Below, piece by piece: positions 1 to 6,217 of a DNA stretch of 7,165 nucleotides. Origin of the DNA: Gammaproteobacteria bacterium (GTDB lineage Bacteria > Pseudomonadota > Gammaproteobacteria > DAOWEP01); NCBI GenBank assembly GCA_030638455.1, contig DAOWEP010000097.1:1-7165 (forward strand), in the 5' to 3' direction. Within the stretch, counting starts at the first letter, position 1. Each line of letters starts with the position of its first letter. Both the position numbers and the translations under genes were made by a program. The notes under the pieces were generated by a model. It made no database searches. It saw only the letters and a list, made by a program, of their open reading frames with translations, and had not been told where the DNA came from.

Positions 1-143
1 GAATCTTTAATATCGTAGGCATGAATCTCGCAATATACGCCCGCCTCGCGAACGCGCCGGGCTATCAATTGCGTGTATTGGGAACCGAAATCAAGAATCA
101 GAATACGATCGCTATGGAGATTGTGCTTAGTATTAGAACTCAT
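1..143 (-). CDS. guaA: GMP synthase (glutamine-hydrolysing), N-terminal fragment cut by the window edge
   Basis: GuaA converts XMP to GMP in the cytoplasm, using ATP and ammonia released from glutamine by its N-terminal amidotransferase domain. Only the first 47 codons are present; the rest lies beyond base 1. After a short polar leader the protein reads ILILDFGSQYTQLIARRVRE, the highly conserved opening of the class I glutamine amidotransferase domain of GuaA, followed by AGVYCEIHAYDI. The catalytic triad of that domain and the ATP-pyrophosphatase domain lie outside the window. The ATG lies 8 bases after the guaB stop codon, and I see no good Shine-Dalgarno sequence before it. Translation may therefore depend on ribosomes finishing guaB, which is inferred from the spacing only. 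The gene follows guaB in pathway order and is probably transcribed from the guaB promoter. Confidence 0.93.
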   Translation of the reverse strand, partial: MSSNTKHNLHSDRILILDFGSQYTQLIARRVREAGVYCEIHAYDIKD

Positions 144-151
144 AACGACTG

Positions 152-1615
152 CTAATCTATTCTATAGTTGGGGGCTTCTTTTGTAATCGTAACATCATGT
201 ACATGACTTTCACGCATACCCGCACTGGTTACCCTGACGAATTCCGGCTTTGTCCTCATTTCTTCGATATCTTTACAACCAGTGTAACCCATACTGGAAC
301 GCACTCCACCCAGCAATTGATGAACAATATTCAATACTGGTCCTTTATAAGGCACACGACCTTCAATGCCTTCTGGCACCAGCTTTTCAATATTACTTGT
401 AGATTCCTGAAAGTAACGATCACTGGAACCCTGCTGCATGGCACCTAGTGAACCCATACCCCGATAAGCCTTGTAGGAACGTCCCTGATACAACTCTACT
501 TCGCCCGGGGCTTCTTCTGTCCCTGCAAACATGCTGCCAATCATTACACAATGCGCACCAGCAGCAATGGCCTTGGAAATATCACCCGAAAAGCGAATAC
601 CCCCATCTGCAATCAAAGGTACTCCAGTATCTTTCAAAGCCTCTGCAATATTGTAAACCGCACTTATTTGAGGAACACCTACGCCGGCAACAATTCGGGT
701 AGTGCAAATTGAACCCGGACCTATACCTACTTTGACCGCATCTGCACCTGCTGCTACAAGATCCCTTGCTGCGTCTGCAGTTGCAATGTTGCCTCCAATC
801 ACCTGAACATCAGGAAAATTCTTCTTTACCCACTTCACGCGATCCAGTACACCTTTTGAGTGGCCATGCGCAGTATCTACAACAATGACATCAACACCAG
901 CCGCAACCAACGCCTCAACTCTTGGCTCTGTATCTTCTGCACCTGTACCTACTGCTGCACCTACACGCAGACTCGCATGTAAGTCTTTACATGCGTTCGG
1001 GTAATCCTTTGACTTCTGGATGTCCTTGACCGTGATCATCCCACGCAGCTGGAACTTGTCATTAACAACCAGTACTTTTTCAATCCGGTGTTGATGTAAT
1101 AGCTCCTTGACCTCTTCGAGGTCAGCGCCTTCCTTGACGGTCACCAGTTTTTCTTTTTGGGTCATGATACTGGAGACCGGGCTATCCAGACGTGTTTCGA
1201 AACGTAAATCACGAGCGGTAACAATACCAACCAGCCCCTGACCATCTACTACGGGAACACCTGAAATATGATGCGCATGCGTTAAATTAAGAACTTCCAG
1301 AATACTAATATCGGGAGAAACCGTAATTGGATCCTTAATCACCCCACTCTCAAATCTCTTTACCTTGAGGACCTCTGCCGCCTGTTGTTCAGCGCTCATA
1401 TTCTTATGGATTATGCCCAACCCACCTTCCTGAGCCAGCGCAATCGCAAGCCTTGACTCCGTAACGGTATCCATAGCCGCAGAAACCACCGGTATACTAA
1501 GGTTAATTTCTCTTGTCAATCTAGTGAATAGATCGACGTCCTTAGGCAAGACAGTAGAATGGGCTGGAAGTAGGAGAACATCATCAAAAGTAAGGGCTTC
1601 CTGAGTAATTCGCAT
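152..1615 (-). CDS. guaB: Inosine-5'-monophosphate dehydrogenase
   Basis: GuaB oxidises IMP to XMP with NAD+, the committed step of guanine nucleotide synthesis, as a cytoplasmic enzyme. The 487-residue length is normal for bacterial IMPDH. The start MRITQEALTFDDVLLLPAHS is the conserved N-terminus of the catalytic barrel. Two CBS domains interrupt the barrel at about residues 92-150 and 153-205. The catalytic loop GIGPGSICTT carries the nucleophile Cys304. The phosphate-binding segment IADGGIRFSGD is at about 335-345, and the mobile flap with the Arg-Tyr pair (Arg400-Tyr401, in SSDRYFQ) is present. The enzyme looks complete and active. The ATG is preceded by AGGA (bases 1626-1629) at a 10-base distance, a usable ribosome-binding site. 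A promoter lies about 60 bases upstream, and guaA follows after 8 bases, so the two are probably one operon. Confidence 0.98.
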   Translation of the reverse strand: MRITQEALTFDDVLLLPAHSTVLPKDVDLFTRLTREINLSIPVVSAAMDTVTESRLAIALAQEGGLGIIHKNMSAEQQAAEVLKVKRFESGVIKDPITVSPDISILEVLNLTHAHHISGVPVVDGQGLVGIVTARDLRFETRLDSPVSSIMTQKEKLVTVKEGADLEEVKELLHQHRIEKVLVVNDKFQLRGMITVKDIQKSKDYPNACKDLHASLRVGAAVGTGAEDTEPRVEALVAAGVDVIVVDTAHGHSKGVLDRVKWVKKNFPDVQVIGGNIATADAARDLVAAGADAVKVGIGPGSICTTRIVAGVGVPQISAVYNIAEALKDTGVPLIADGGIRFSGDISKAIAAGAHCVMIGSMFAGTEEAPGEVELYQGRSYKAYRGMGSLGAMQQGSSDRYFQESTSNIEKLVPEGIEGRVPYKGPVLNIVHQLLGGVRSSMGYTGCKDIEEMRTKPEFVRVTSAGMRESHVHDVTITKEAPNYRID

Positions 1616-1638
1616 CTATATATTATCCTGTCTGGTAA

Positions 1639-1670
1639 ATCGCTATTTTAGAAGAAATTTCAGTAGCGAT
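1639..1670. repeat. 7-bp inverted repeat in the guaB leader
   Basis: ATCGCTA at 1639-1645 and TAGCGAT at 1664-1670 are perfect inverted copies separated by 18 bases. The repeat overlaps the predicted guaB transcription start (about 1666) and leader, so it could be an operator or a leader hairpin. An 8-bp palindrome, GAAATTTC, lies inside it at 1654-1661. It does not match the E. coli PurR operator consensus that I know, so no regulator is named. Confidence 0.4.
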
Positions 1671-1672
1671 GC

Positions 1673-1701
1673 ATTATAGGATTTGACGCGGCCTGGGTAA
1701 A
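1673..1701 (-). promoter_or_regulatory. Sigma-70-type promoter for guaB-guaA
   Basis: On the minus strand a perfect -10 hexamer TATAAT (1678-1673) is preceded at exactly 17 bases by TTTACC (1701-1696), which matches four of six -35 bases. Transcription would begin near 1666, giving a leader of about 50 bases before guaB. The bases after the -10 read GCATCGC. Such a GC-leaning discriminator is typical of promoters under stringent control, but control here is inference. Confidence 0.62.
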
Positions 1702-1765
1702 CTGGTTAGCCTCTTATTTTGCCTCAATGATCGCCAGATCCTATCGATTAATATAAGATATTGGC

Positions 1766-1784
1766 ACTTGAGCAAGTTATAACT
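1766..1784. promoter_or_regulatory. Overlapping palindromes upstream of the SoxXA-binding-like gene
   Basis: ACTTG-AG-CAAGT (1766-1777) overlaps the perfect 10-bp palindrome AGTTATAACT (1775-1784). They end 38 bases before the ATG at 1823, where a promoter or operator would be expected. The word ATAACT recurs at 1791-1796. No clear -35/-10 pair stands out for the plus strand; the best seen, TTGCCT (1719) and TATCGA (1742) with 17 bases between, is weak. Confidence 0.28.
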
Positions 1785-1822
1785 GACATAATAACTCACA
1801 TGTAAGTAAAGGAGCCTTTCCA

Positions 1823-2161
1823 ATGCAGAAGACTATCAGTTTGACCAAACTACTAAAGCTACTGGCCATAGTAGCCACATTATCAGCCTCATCCGTTTAT
1901 GCTGCTTCCCTCGAAAATGCAGAAGAAGCGCTAAAGGCAGCTATTGATGCTAACAATAAGGTAGCCGAAATGGGCTTTGAATGGAGGGATACCCGAAAAG
2001 CTCTGCTGGATCCAGCGCAAAAGGCAATCAAGGCAGGCGATTACGACAAAGCTATCGAACTGGCAAATACTGCATTGAGTCATGCCGAGTCAGGCATGAA
2101 ACAGGCACAACTTGCAGAAAAAGCAAGCGCACAGCCATTTGCAAAATCCTCAAAGAATTAG
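1823..2161 (+). CDS. Small exported helical protein, SoxXA-binding protein (SoxK/SAXB) type
   Basis: The protein has 112 residues. Residues 1-27 form a signal peptide: MQK, a hydrophobic stretch KLLAIVATLSASS, and a VYA-A cleavage site. The mature protein of about 85 residues should be periplasmic. It is Ala- and Lys-rich, predicted all-helical and has no cysteine, so it is neither a lipoprotein nor a heme protein. The pattern FEWRDTRKALLDPA (about 52-65) followed by KAGDYDKAIELANTAL (70-85) resembles, from memory, the SoxXA-binding proteins of sulfur oxidisers. These bind the SoxXA cytochrome and enhance thiosulfate oxidation. The second segment also looks like one TPR-style helix pair, so a general small helical protein remains possible. 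The ribosome-binding site AAAGGAG (1808-1814) sits 8 bases before the ATG and fixes the start. The gene stands alone between guaB and its own terminator; no other sox gene is in the window. Confidence 0.62.
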   Translation: MQKTISLTKLLKLLAIVATLSASSVYAASLENAEEALKAAIDANNKVAEMGFEWRDTRKALLDPAQKAIKAGDYDKAIELANTALSHAESGMKQAQLAEKASAQPFAKSSKN

Positions 2162-2170
2162 ATTTGATGC

Positions 2171-2203
2171 AACTATTGCCGGGGAGAACCGGCAATAGTT
2201 TTT
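2171..2203 (+). terminator. Strong intrinsic terminator after the SoxXA-binding-like gene
   Basis: AACTATTGCCGG (2171-2182) and CCGGCAATAGTT (2189-2200) form a perfect 12-bp stem around the loop GGAGAA. The T-run is at 2199-2203. It begins 10 bases after the stop codon and separates this gene from xseA. Confidence 0.93.
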
Positions 2204-2274
2204 AAAGCACATAAAACACCCGTCTCTAATAAACAAAGGCCCTCCCTGTCCAAAATGACATTTAAGCTTGAGGC

Positions 2275-2349
2275 CAGGAGGCTGTCCAAGAATAGAGAGC
2301 CTACTCGGCAACTGCTCCATGCGTTGCCCTACCTCCTGTATCCATACAG
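2275..2349. repeat. Cluster of nested inverted repeats in the intergenic region before xseA
   Basis: CAGGAGG (2275-2281) is the inverse of CCTCCTG (2332-2338). Between them GGCAAC (2307-2312) is the inverse of GTTGCC (2323-2328). Just after comes CTGTAT-CC-ATACAG (2336-2349), which shares bases with the outer arm, so the two structures would compete. The segment follows a terminator and holds no credible gene. CTGTCCAA also occurs twice, at 2246-2253 and 2282-2289. It could be a dispersed intergenic repeat, a small RNA or a leader structure for xseA; the sequence alone does not decide. Confidence 0.42.
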
Positions 2350-2425
2350 TCGTGCGGAAAAGCTGATTTTGGCCAGAATTTCCCAACATTTTCGTTAAAT
2401 ATGCACCCAATATTCGCCTCAAATT

Positions 2426-3853
2426 TTGAAAAAATCTGACTCAAAACAGCTTCCCCTCGTTACGACTCCTATACTCGGACAGTCTCCTAGAAACAATAAA
2501 GTTACACAAAGGGATATTTACACAGTCTCCAGACTGAACAAGGAAGCACGTTCTCTGCTTGAAAAGACTTTCCCTCTTATCTGGATTGAGGGTGAACTTT
2601 CCAATCTGGCCCGACCCTCTTCCGGGCATTTGTACTTCTCTCTAAAAGACACGGATGCACAGATCCGTTGTGCCATGTTCCGCAATCGGAATATGCACCT
2701 GCGCTTCAAGCCGGAGGAAGGCCAGCAAGTTCTGATACGTGCCCGAATAAGCCTTTACGAGGGACGAGGAGAATTCCAGGCCATAGCAGAACACATGGAA
2801 GAAGCTGGCGATGGCGCTTTACGCAGGGCTTTTGAGCAACTAAAACAACGACTGAATACGGAAGGATTATTTGATAACGAACATAAAAAATCACTACCCG
2901 ATCTCCCAAAAAGGATCGGCGTCATCACTTCACCTACAGGTGCCGCTGTTCAGGACATACTGACCGTATTAAAAAGGCGCTTTCCTGCGATACCTGTAAT
3001 TATCTACCCGACATCCGTACAGGGTACAACCGCTTCAAAGGAAATTGTCAATGCAATAGTAACCGCCAACCAGCGCAAGGAGTGTGATGCCCTGATCCTG
3101 GCACGCGGCGGCGGCTCATTAGAAGACCTGCTGTGCTTCAATAATGAAAAGGTTGCTTATGCTATCTATGAGTCCAGCATCCCGATTGTCAGTGGTGTTG
3201 GACATGAGGTGGATATTACCATTGCAGACCTTGTCGCTGATCAGCGTGCGCCTACCCCTTCTGCTGCTGCTGAGCAACTCAGCCCGGATCGGGATGAATG
3301 GCTATCAACAGTCTCGCTTCTTGGAAAGCGACTGGAACACAGACTACTAACCATACTAGACCAGCTAAGAAAGCAACTAACATGGCAGCTCAAAAGCCTG
3401 AAGCAGCAACATCCTGGTATATACCTGCAACAGCAGGCTCAGCGTCTTGATAATCTTGAGCAAAGACTGATTATACATCAACAGCATTATTTACAGCAGC
3501 AACGGTCTATCCTGAGCAATCACAGCATGAGGTTACAGCAACATGCGCCTGACCATCGATTGCAACATTTGCATATGCATTGCAATAATCTGTATACCCG
3601 ACTACAACAGGCGATCAAAAAACAACTTGAACTCTTTAATCAGCGTCTTTCAACGCCTGCCCGCGCACTGGATGCCGTAAGTCCACTGGCAACACTGGAT
3701 CGAGGTTATACTATTACAAGAAGAGAAAGGGATAATAAGATTATTGTTGATGCAGATGACGTTATAATTGGAGAGAAAATTGAAACCAGGCTTGCGAATG
3801 GGTCACTATCCTGTAAAGTAGAAAAGATCAACAAGCATAATAAAATTAAATGA
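2426..3853 (+). CDS. xseA: Exodeoxyribonuclease VII large subunit
   Basis: XseA is the catalytic subunit of exonuclease VII, which with several XseB copies degrades single-stranded DNA from both ends to short oligonucleotides in the cytoplasm. The 475 residues fit the family (E. coli 456). The N-terminal OB-fold domain (about 30-130) opens with IYTVSRLNKEARSLLE and contains IWIEGELSNL. The central catalytic domain (about 160-290) has GVITSPTGAAVQDI, ARGGGSLEDL and SGVGHEVD. Its residues Asp177, Arg227, His260 and Asp263 match in spacing the E. coli residues reported as essential. A Gln-rich coiled-coil region (about 300-410) leads to the conserved C-terminal motif SPLATLDRGYTIT. The start is TTG at 2426. 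An in-frame stop at 2396-2398 limits extension, there is no ATG or GTG before the conserved domain, and no clear Shine-Dalgarno sequence is visible. The stop codon overlaps the next start as ATGA. Confidence 0.96.
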   Translation: MKKSDSKQLPLVTTPILGQSPRNNKVTQRDIYTVSRLNKEARSLLEKTFPLIWIEGELSNLARPSSGHLYFSLKDTDAQIRCAMFRNRNMHLRFKPEEGQQVLIRARISLYEGRGEFQAIAEHMEEAGDGALRRAFEQLKQRLNTEGLFDNEHKKSLPDLPKRIGVITSPTGAAVQDILTVLKRRFPAIPVIIYPTSVQGTTASKEIVNAIVTANQRKECDALILARGGGSLEDLLCFNNEKVAYAIYESSIPIVSGVGHEVDITIADLVADQRAPTPSAAAEQLSPDRDEWLSTVSLLGKRLEHRLLTILDQLRKQLTWQLKSLKQQHPGIYLQQQAQRLDNLEQRLIIHQQHYLQQQRSILSNHSMRLQQHAPDHRLQHLHMHCNNLYTRLQQAIKKQLELFNQRLSTPARALDAVSPLATLDRGYTITRRERDNKIIVDADDVIIGEKIETRLANGSLSCKVEKINKHNKIK

Positions 3854-4779
3854 TAATGAAAGAATTAACTTCTGGATTCAAGAATACACCATGCTACATA
3901 TTATCGCTGGCACTCCTGTTACCCATGCTACTACCCGCAACATCTCACTCCCTCCAGGCAAACGAAATGCCGACTGCCGAGCAGGTACCAGGCGGCATCG
4001 CTATTCTACAGCTATCAAAGGACAGGCCAATCACTCATGCTGAATTCAAGGGAAAACGGATTCTGATCGCAAATAATAATGGCAACCGCTATGCGGTGGT
4101 TGGCATTCCGTTAAACACGAAACCAGGCAAGCATACGTTACAAATTTATCTTGCCGGAGGAAAACGGGATGTGCTTGGGTTTGATGTACAACCTAAAGAA
4201 TATGCCACACAGCACCTGACCGTAAAAAACAAACGAATGGTGAACCCCAATGCGGAAGACATGGAAAGAATCATCGAGAACAAGAAAGAGATCACCAAAG
4301 CTTTTGCACAATGGACAACCCCGGAACTGGTAACCATGAACTTTAAACCGCCTGTAAATGGAAGGTTTAGCAGTTCATTTGGGTTAAGGAGATTTTTCAA
4401 CAAACAGGCACGCAAGCCTCATAGCGGCATGGATATTGCTGCATCAAAGGGAACACAGGTAAAGGCGCCTGCGGATGGGACGGTGGTAACTACCGGGAAT
4501 TATTTCTTTAATGGCAATACTGCTTTTCTTGATCATGGACAAGGTCTTATCACCTTGTACTGCCACCTTGATTCCATCAAGGTAAAGGCCGGACAAAAAA
4601 TCAAACAAGGTGATGTACTTGGCACTGTGGGCATGACTGGGAGGGTTACAGGGCCACACTTGCACTGGTCCGTTAGCCTGAATCAAACGATGGTTAACCC
4701 GGCGCTGTTCTTGCCCGGGAACTTAATATCACCTGAAACAAAAGAGACAGAAGATCTAAAGATTAACTCTGCGAAATAG
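3850..4779 (+). CDS. Exported M23 (LytM-type) peptidoglycan peptidase
   Basis: Predicted zinc endopeptidase acting on peptidoglycan cross-links in the periplasm. An N-terminal signal (hydrophobic about 17-30, likely cleavage after SLQA near residue 38) leads into a domain with VPGGIAILQL and Y-x-x-Q-x-L-x-V, like the N-terminal domain of many proteobacterial M23 enzymes. The C-terminal catalytic domain (about 170-290) begins PVNGRFSSSFGLRR. It carries the HxxxD motif HSGMD (His191, Asp195), the YCHLD histidine (His239) and the HLHW motif (His270, His272). By comparison with LytM, His191, Asp195 and His272 are the zinc ligands and His239 and His270 the catalytic pair. All are present, so it looks active rather than a regulatory pseudo-enzyme. 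The first ATG overlaps the xseA stop by four bases; a second in-frame ATG at 3856 is equally possible. Coupling to xseA is likely from the overlap, although the two functions are unrelated. Confidence 0.94.
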   Translation: MIMKELTSGFKNTPCYILSLALLLPMLLPATSHSLQANEMPTAEQVPGGIAILQLSKDRPITHAEFKGKRILIANNNGNRYAVVGIPLNTKPGKHTLQIYLAGGKRDVLGFDVQPKEYATQHLTVKNKRMVNPNAEDMERIIENKKEITKAFAQWTTPELVTMNFKPPVNGRFSSSFGLRRFFNKQARKPHSGMDIAASKGTQVKAPADGTVVTTGNYFFNGNTAFLDHGQGLITLYCHLDSIKVKAGQKIKQGDVLGTVGMTGRVTGPHLHWSVSLNQTMVNPALFLPGNLISPETKETEDLKINSAK

Positions 4780-4801
4780 AATCAACCGACAATGTAAAAA
4801 T

Positions 4802-4987
4802 TCACTGACTGTCTTCTTTGGCCTCACTCTCGCTTTTCTTCTGCCACTTATCATAACAATCCAGCCCACAAAAATGCATGACATACTCCTGGGCTTCCGC
4901 CACCTTGGCTTCTGATTTGGGGACTTCTTTCAGGCAAATTTCACATTTAACCAGATCAGTATCTACATTTTTTGAGGTATCAGTCAT
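4802..4987 (-). CDS. Small four-cysteine zinc-finger-like protein (DUF3330-like)
   Basis: This 61-residue cytoplasmic protein has cysteines at 15, 18, 40 and 44 in the pattern C-x2-C-x21-C-x3-C. The core VKCEICLKEVPKSEA and HFCGLDCYDKW is a probable small zinc-binding fold of treble-clef or TRASH type. From memory it resembles the uncharacterised DUF3330 family of beta- and gammaproteobacteria; no function is established and none is proposed. Both tails are charged and probably disordered, with the C-terminus rich in Glu, Lys and Ser. The start is well supported: GAGGGG (minus strand, 4999-4994) lies at normal distance before the ATG, and an extended -10 promoter is further upstream. The gene converges on the M23 peptidase gene with only 22 bases between the stop codons. 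Confidence 0.82.
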   Translation of the reverse strand: MTDTSKNVDTDLVKCEICLKEVPKSEAKVAEAQEYVMHFCGLDCYDKWQKKSESEAKEDSQ

Positions 4988-5035
4988 TTTCTCCCCCTCT
5001 CTACTATCCCAAGTATTTCAATCTCTTATATTCTA

Positions 5036-5044
5036 ATTATACCA
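5036..5044 (-). promoter_or_regulatory. Extended -10 promoter for the zinc-finger-like gene
   Basis: The minus strand reads TGGTATAAT at 5044-5036, a perfect TATAAT with the TG extension one base upstream. No good -35 box lies 16-18 bases further, which extended -10 promoters tolerate. The start point would be near 5029, giving a leader of about 42 bases before the ATG at 4987. Confidence 0.5.
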
Positions 5045-5176
5045 TATAAATAGCACAAAATAGCGTCACAATAAACTCAATTACGACCTTTAGTATAGAT
5101 ACTCCATGAATTGACCAAATATTGTATAACCATAACAACAACCTGGAGATGTATAAAATACTGGCAGGAAAATAAT

Positions 5177-5205
5177 AAAAAATGCTAATGAGCTTTAAGC
5201 TTATT
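5177..5205 (-). terminator. Possible weak terminator at the end of the 184-residue protein gene
   Basis: On the minus strand AATAAGCT (5205-5198) can pair with AGCTCATT (5194-5187) around the loop TAA, with one A-C mismatch. Four bases later come six T residues (5182-5177). The stem is short and AT-rich and overlaps the last codons, so the call is tentative. Confidence 0.3.
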
Positions 5206-5739
5206 AAGTTCAAGTAAAATTGAAAGAACTAACGATTCACCACGCGCATCCATTTTTTCGCTCAGTTTTCCCGGGTCGCGCTCACCTTCTACCATTCTGT
5301 TTAATACATCTCCCATCAAGGCCATACTGCCACCGGCTACTGCCATCTGCTCAGCCATACTGGCAACCATTTGCATGGCATTCTGATCTCCTTTTGCTGC
5401 AAGCAGAATCATCCTGGCAAGCCCTGGAGCTGCGGCTGATCCATCAGCTTTTGCCCTTGGATCAGGCAAACTTGTCGGATCCTGCAAACCTTCCAGGATT
5501 GCATCAATAATAACCCTGTCATCTTCATCCATGTTGCTGGATATATCTGCCTCACGCGATCCATCCAGAATCTTGCGCAATGCTGCTGAAAGTTCCGGCT
5601 TTCCATATTCCTCGACCGCCTTAAGCATTGGCTCAATCTTCTGAAGCATCTCATCATCCTCACATGCCTTAACAAGGCTAACAATAAGCACTGCATGTGA
5701 CTGAATAATCTGTTGGGCACGATCCGGTAATGTAGTCAT
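5185..5739 (-). CDS. Unrecognised soluble helical protein, 184 residues
   Basis: I do not recognise this protein. It has no signal peptide or membrane segment and is predicted almost entirely helical and acidic. It has two apparent parts. Residues 1-60 are helical (AQQIIQSHAVLIVSLVKACE, then a stretch ending ALRKILDG). A linker rich in Asp, Pro and Ala (about 66-105) leads to a Met-rich helical half (108-150, with MQMVASMAEQMAVAGGSMAL). The end, GKLSEKMDARGESLVLSILL, looks like a conserved closing helix. The only cysteine is Cys26, so no metal or heme site is evident. I chose the ATG at 5739; the frame can begin six bases earlier at a TTG (5745), and neither has a strong ribosome-binding site (AGAG at 5754-5751 fits the TTG better). 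It lies 91 bases after the membrane protein gene on the same strand. Base and codon use look like the neighbours. Confidence 0.8.
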   Translation of the reverse strand: MTTLPDRAQQIIQSHAVLIVSLVKACEDDEMLQKIEPMLKAVEEYGKPELSAALRKILDGSREADISSNMDEDDRVIIDAILEGLQDPTSLPDPRAKADGSAAAPGLARMILLAAKGDQNAMQMVASMAEQMAVAGGSMALMGDVLNRMVEGERDPGKLSEKMDARGESLVLSILLELNKLKAH

Positions 5740-5830
5740 AATCAAATGTACTCTGGTGATTTTTAATACTTGCTCATAAAATGAATACTATATCAGGTTT
5801 TTAAGTTGCTACATCCGGAAAACATCAATC

Positions 5831-6217
5831 TCATATTAAATAGTAAACTACACCGAATACGGAAATTAACCCCAGAACGACCAGATACTTCCTGAATCCA
5901 TCATCATTTCTTTTGCGGCGGGTAGCATTAATAAGCAACCCCGCGATACTTACACATAACGAAAGTACCATGAGATAAAAAACCACTTCAACCAAACCCA
6001 TATCCCACCGGGAATCCACATTAACCGGGATTCCAAGCTGCTCAAAGTACATTGTGTCAATAAAGGTTCCGCGCTCTGGTTTGGCGCGATCAAGCAAAAC
6101 ATATACTGCTAGCATAATCATCCAGCCAGCTATCCCAACCCAGCATAATGCCCTGGTCCATAAGTCAGGCCCTATGCGGCGCTCAGGTCGTCTGTATTGA
6201 AAGGGATTTTTATGCAT
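5831..6217 (-). CDS. Unrecognised inner-membrane protein with three predicted helices
   Basis: The 128-residue protein has hydrophobic segments at about 21-43, 75-97 and 110-127. The N-terminus (FQYRRPERRIG) and the loop 99-110 (TRRKRNDDGFRK) are strongly positive. By the positive-inside rule the N-terminus and the second loop are cytoplasmic, while the loop 44-74 and the short C-terminus face the periplasm. The periplasmic loop contains DRAKPERGTFIDTMYFEQLG and then RWD. No heme motif, metal ligand set or catalytic motif is visible, and I cannot name the family, though the RRPERR and AKPE patterns recall hypothetical gammaproteobacterial membrane proteins. The ATG at 6217 is preferred over the adjacent in-frame TTG at 6220; the ribosome-binding site is poor in either case. 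It follows the cytochrome gene by 85 bases on the same strand, so a membrane-partner role is conceivable but unsupported by any motif. Confidence 0.82.
   Translation of the reverse strand: MHKNPFQYRRPERRIGPDLWTRALCWVGIAGWMIMLAVYVLLDRAKPERGTFIDTMYFEQLGIPVNVDSRWDMGLVEVVFYLMVLSLCVSIAGLLINATRRKRNDDGFRKYLVVLGLISVFGVVYYLI

Noticed and set aside
197..702. Two plus-strand open frames inside guaB
   Set aside because: They are antisense to a well-conserved IMPDH gene, have unnatural composition and no ribosome-binding site.
2336..2349. CTGTATCCATACAG as a canonical LexA box
   Set aside because: The gammaproteobacterial LexA box is CTGT-N8-ACAG and this has N6. It is kept only as an unassigned palindrome.
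2150..2422. Minus-strand open frame of 90 codons between the SoxXA-binding-like gene and xseA
   Set aside because: It runs across the strong plus-strand terminator and the inverted-repeat cluster, resembles no protein family, and its apparent length is explained by chance in the spacer.
4146..4686. Minus-strand open frames inside the M23 peptidase gene
   Set aside because: The plus-strand frame carries all M23 catalytic motifs through the same bases, and the minus frames match nothing recognisable.
5220..5720. Open frames on both strands overlapping the 184-residue protein gene
   Set aside because: Their composition (rich in His, Leu, Arg or Met-Cys mixtures) looks like out-of-frame reading. 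The 5185-5739 frame has the plausible globular, helical composition.
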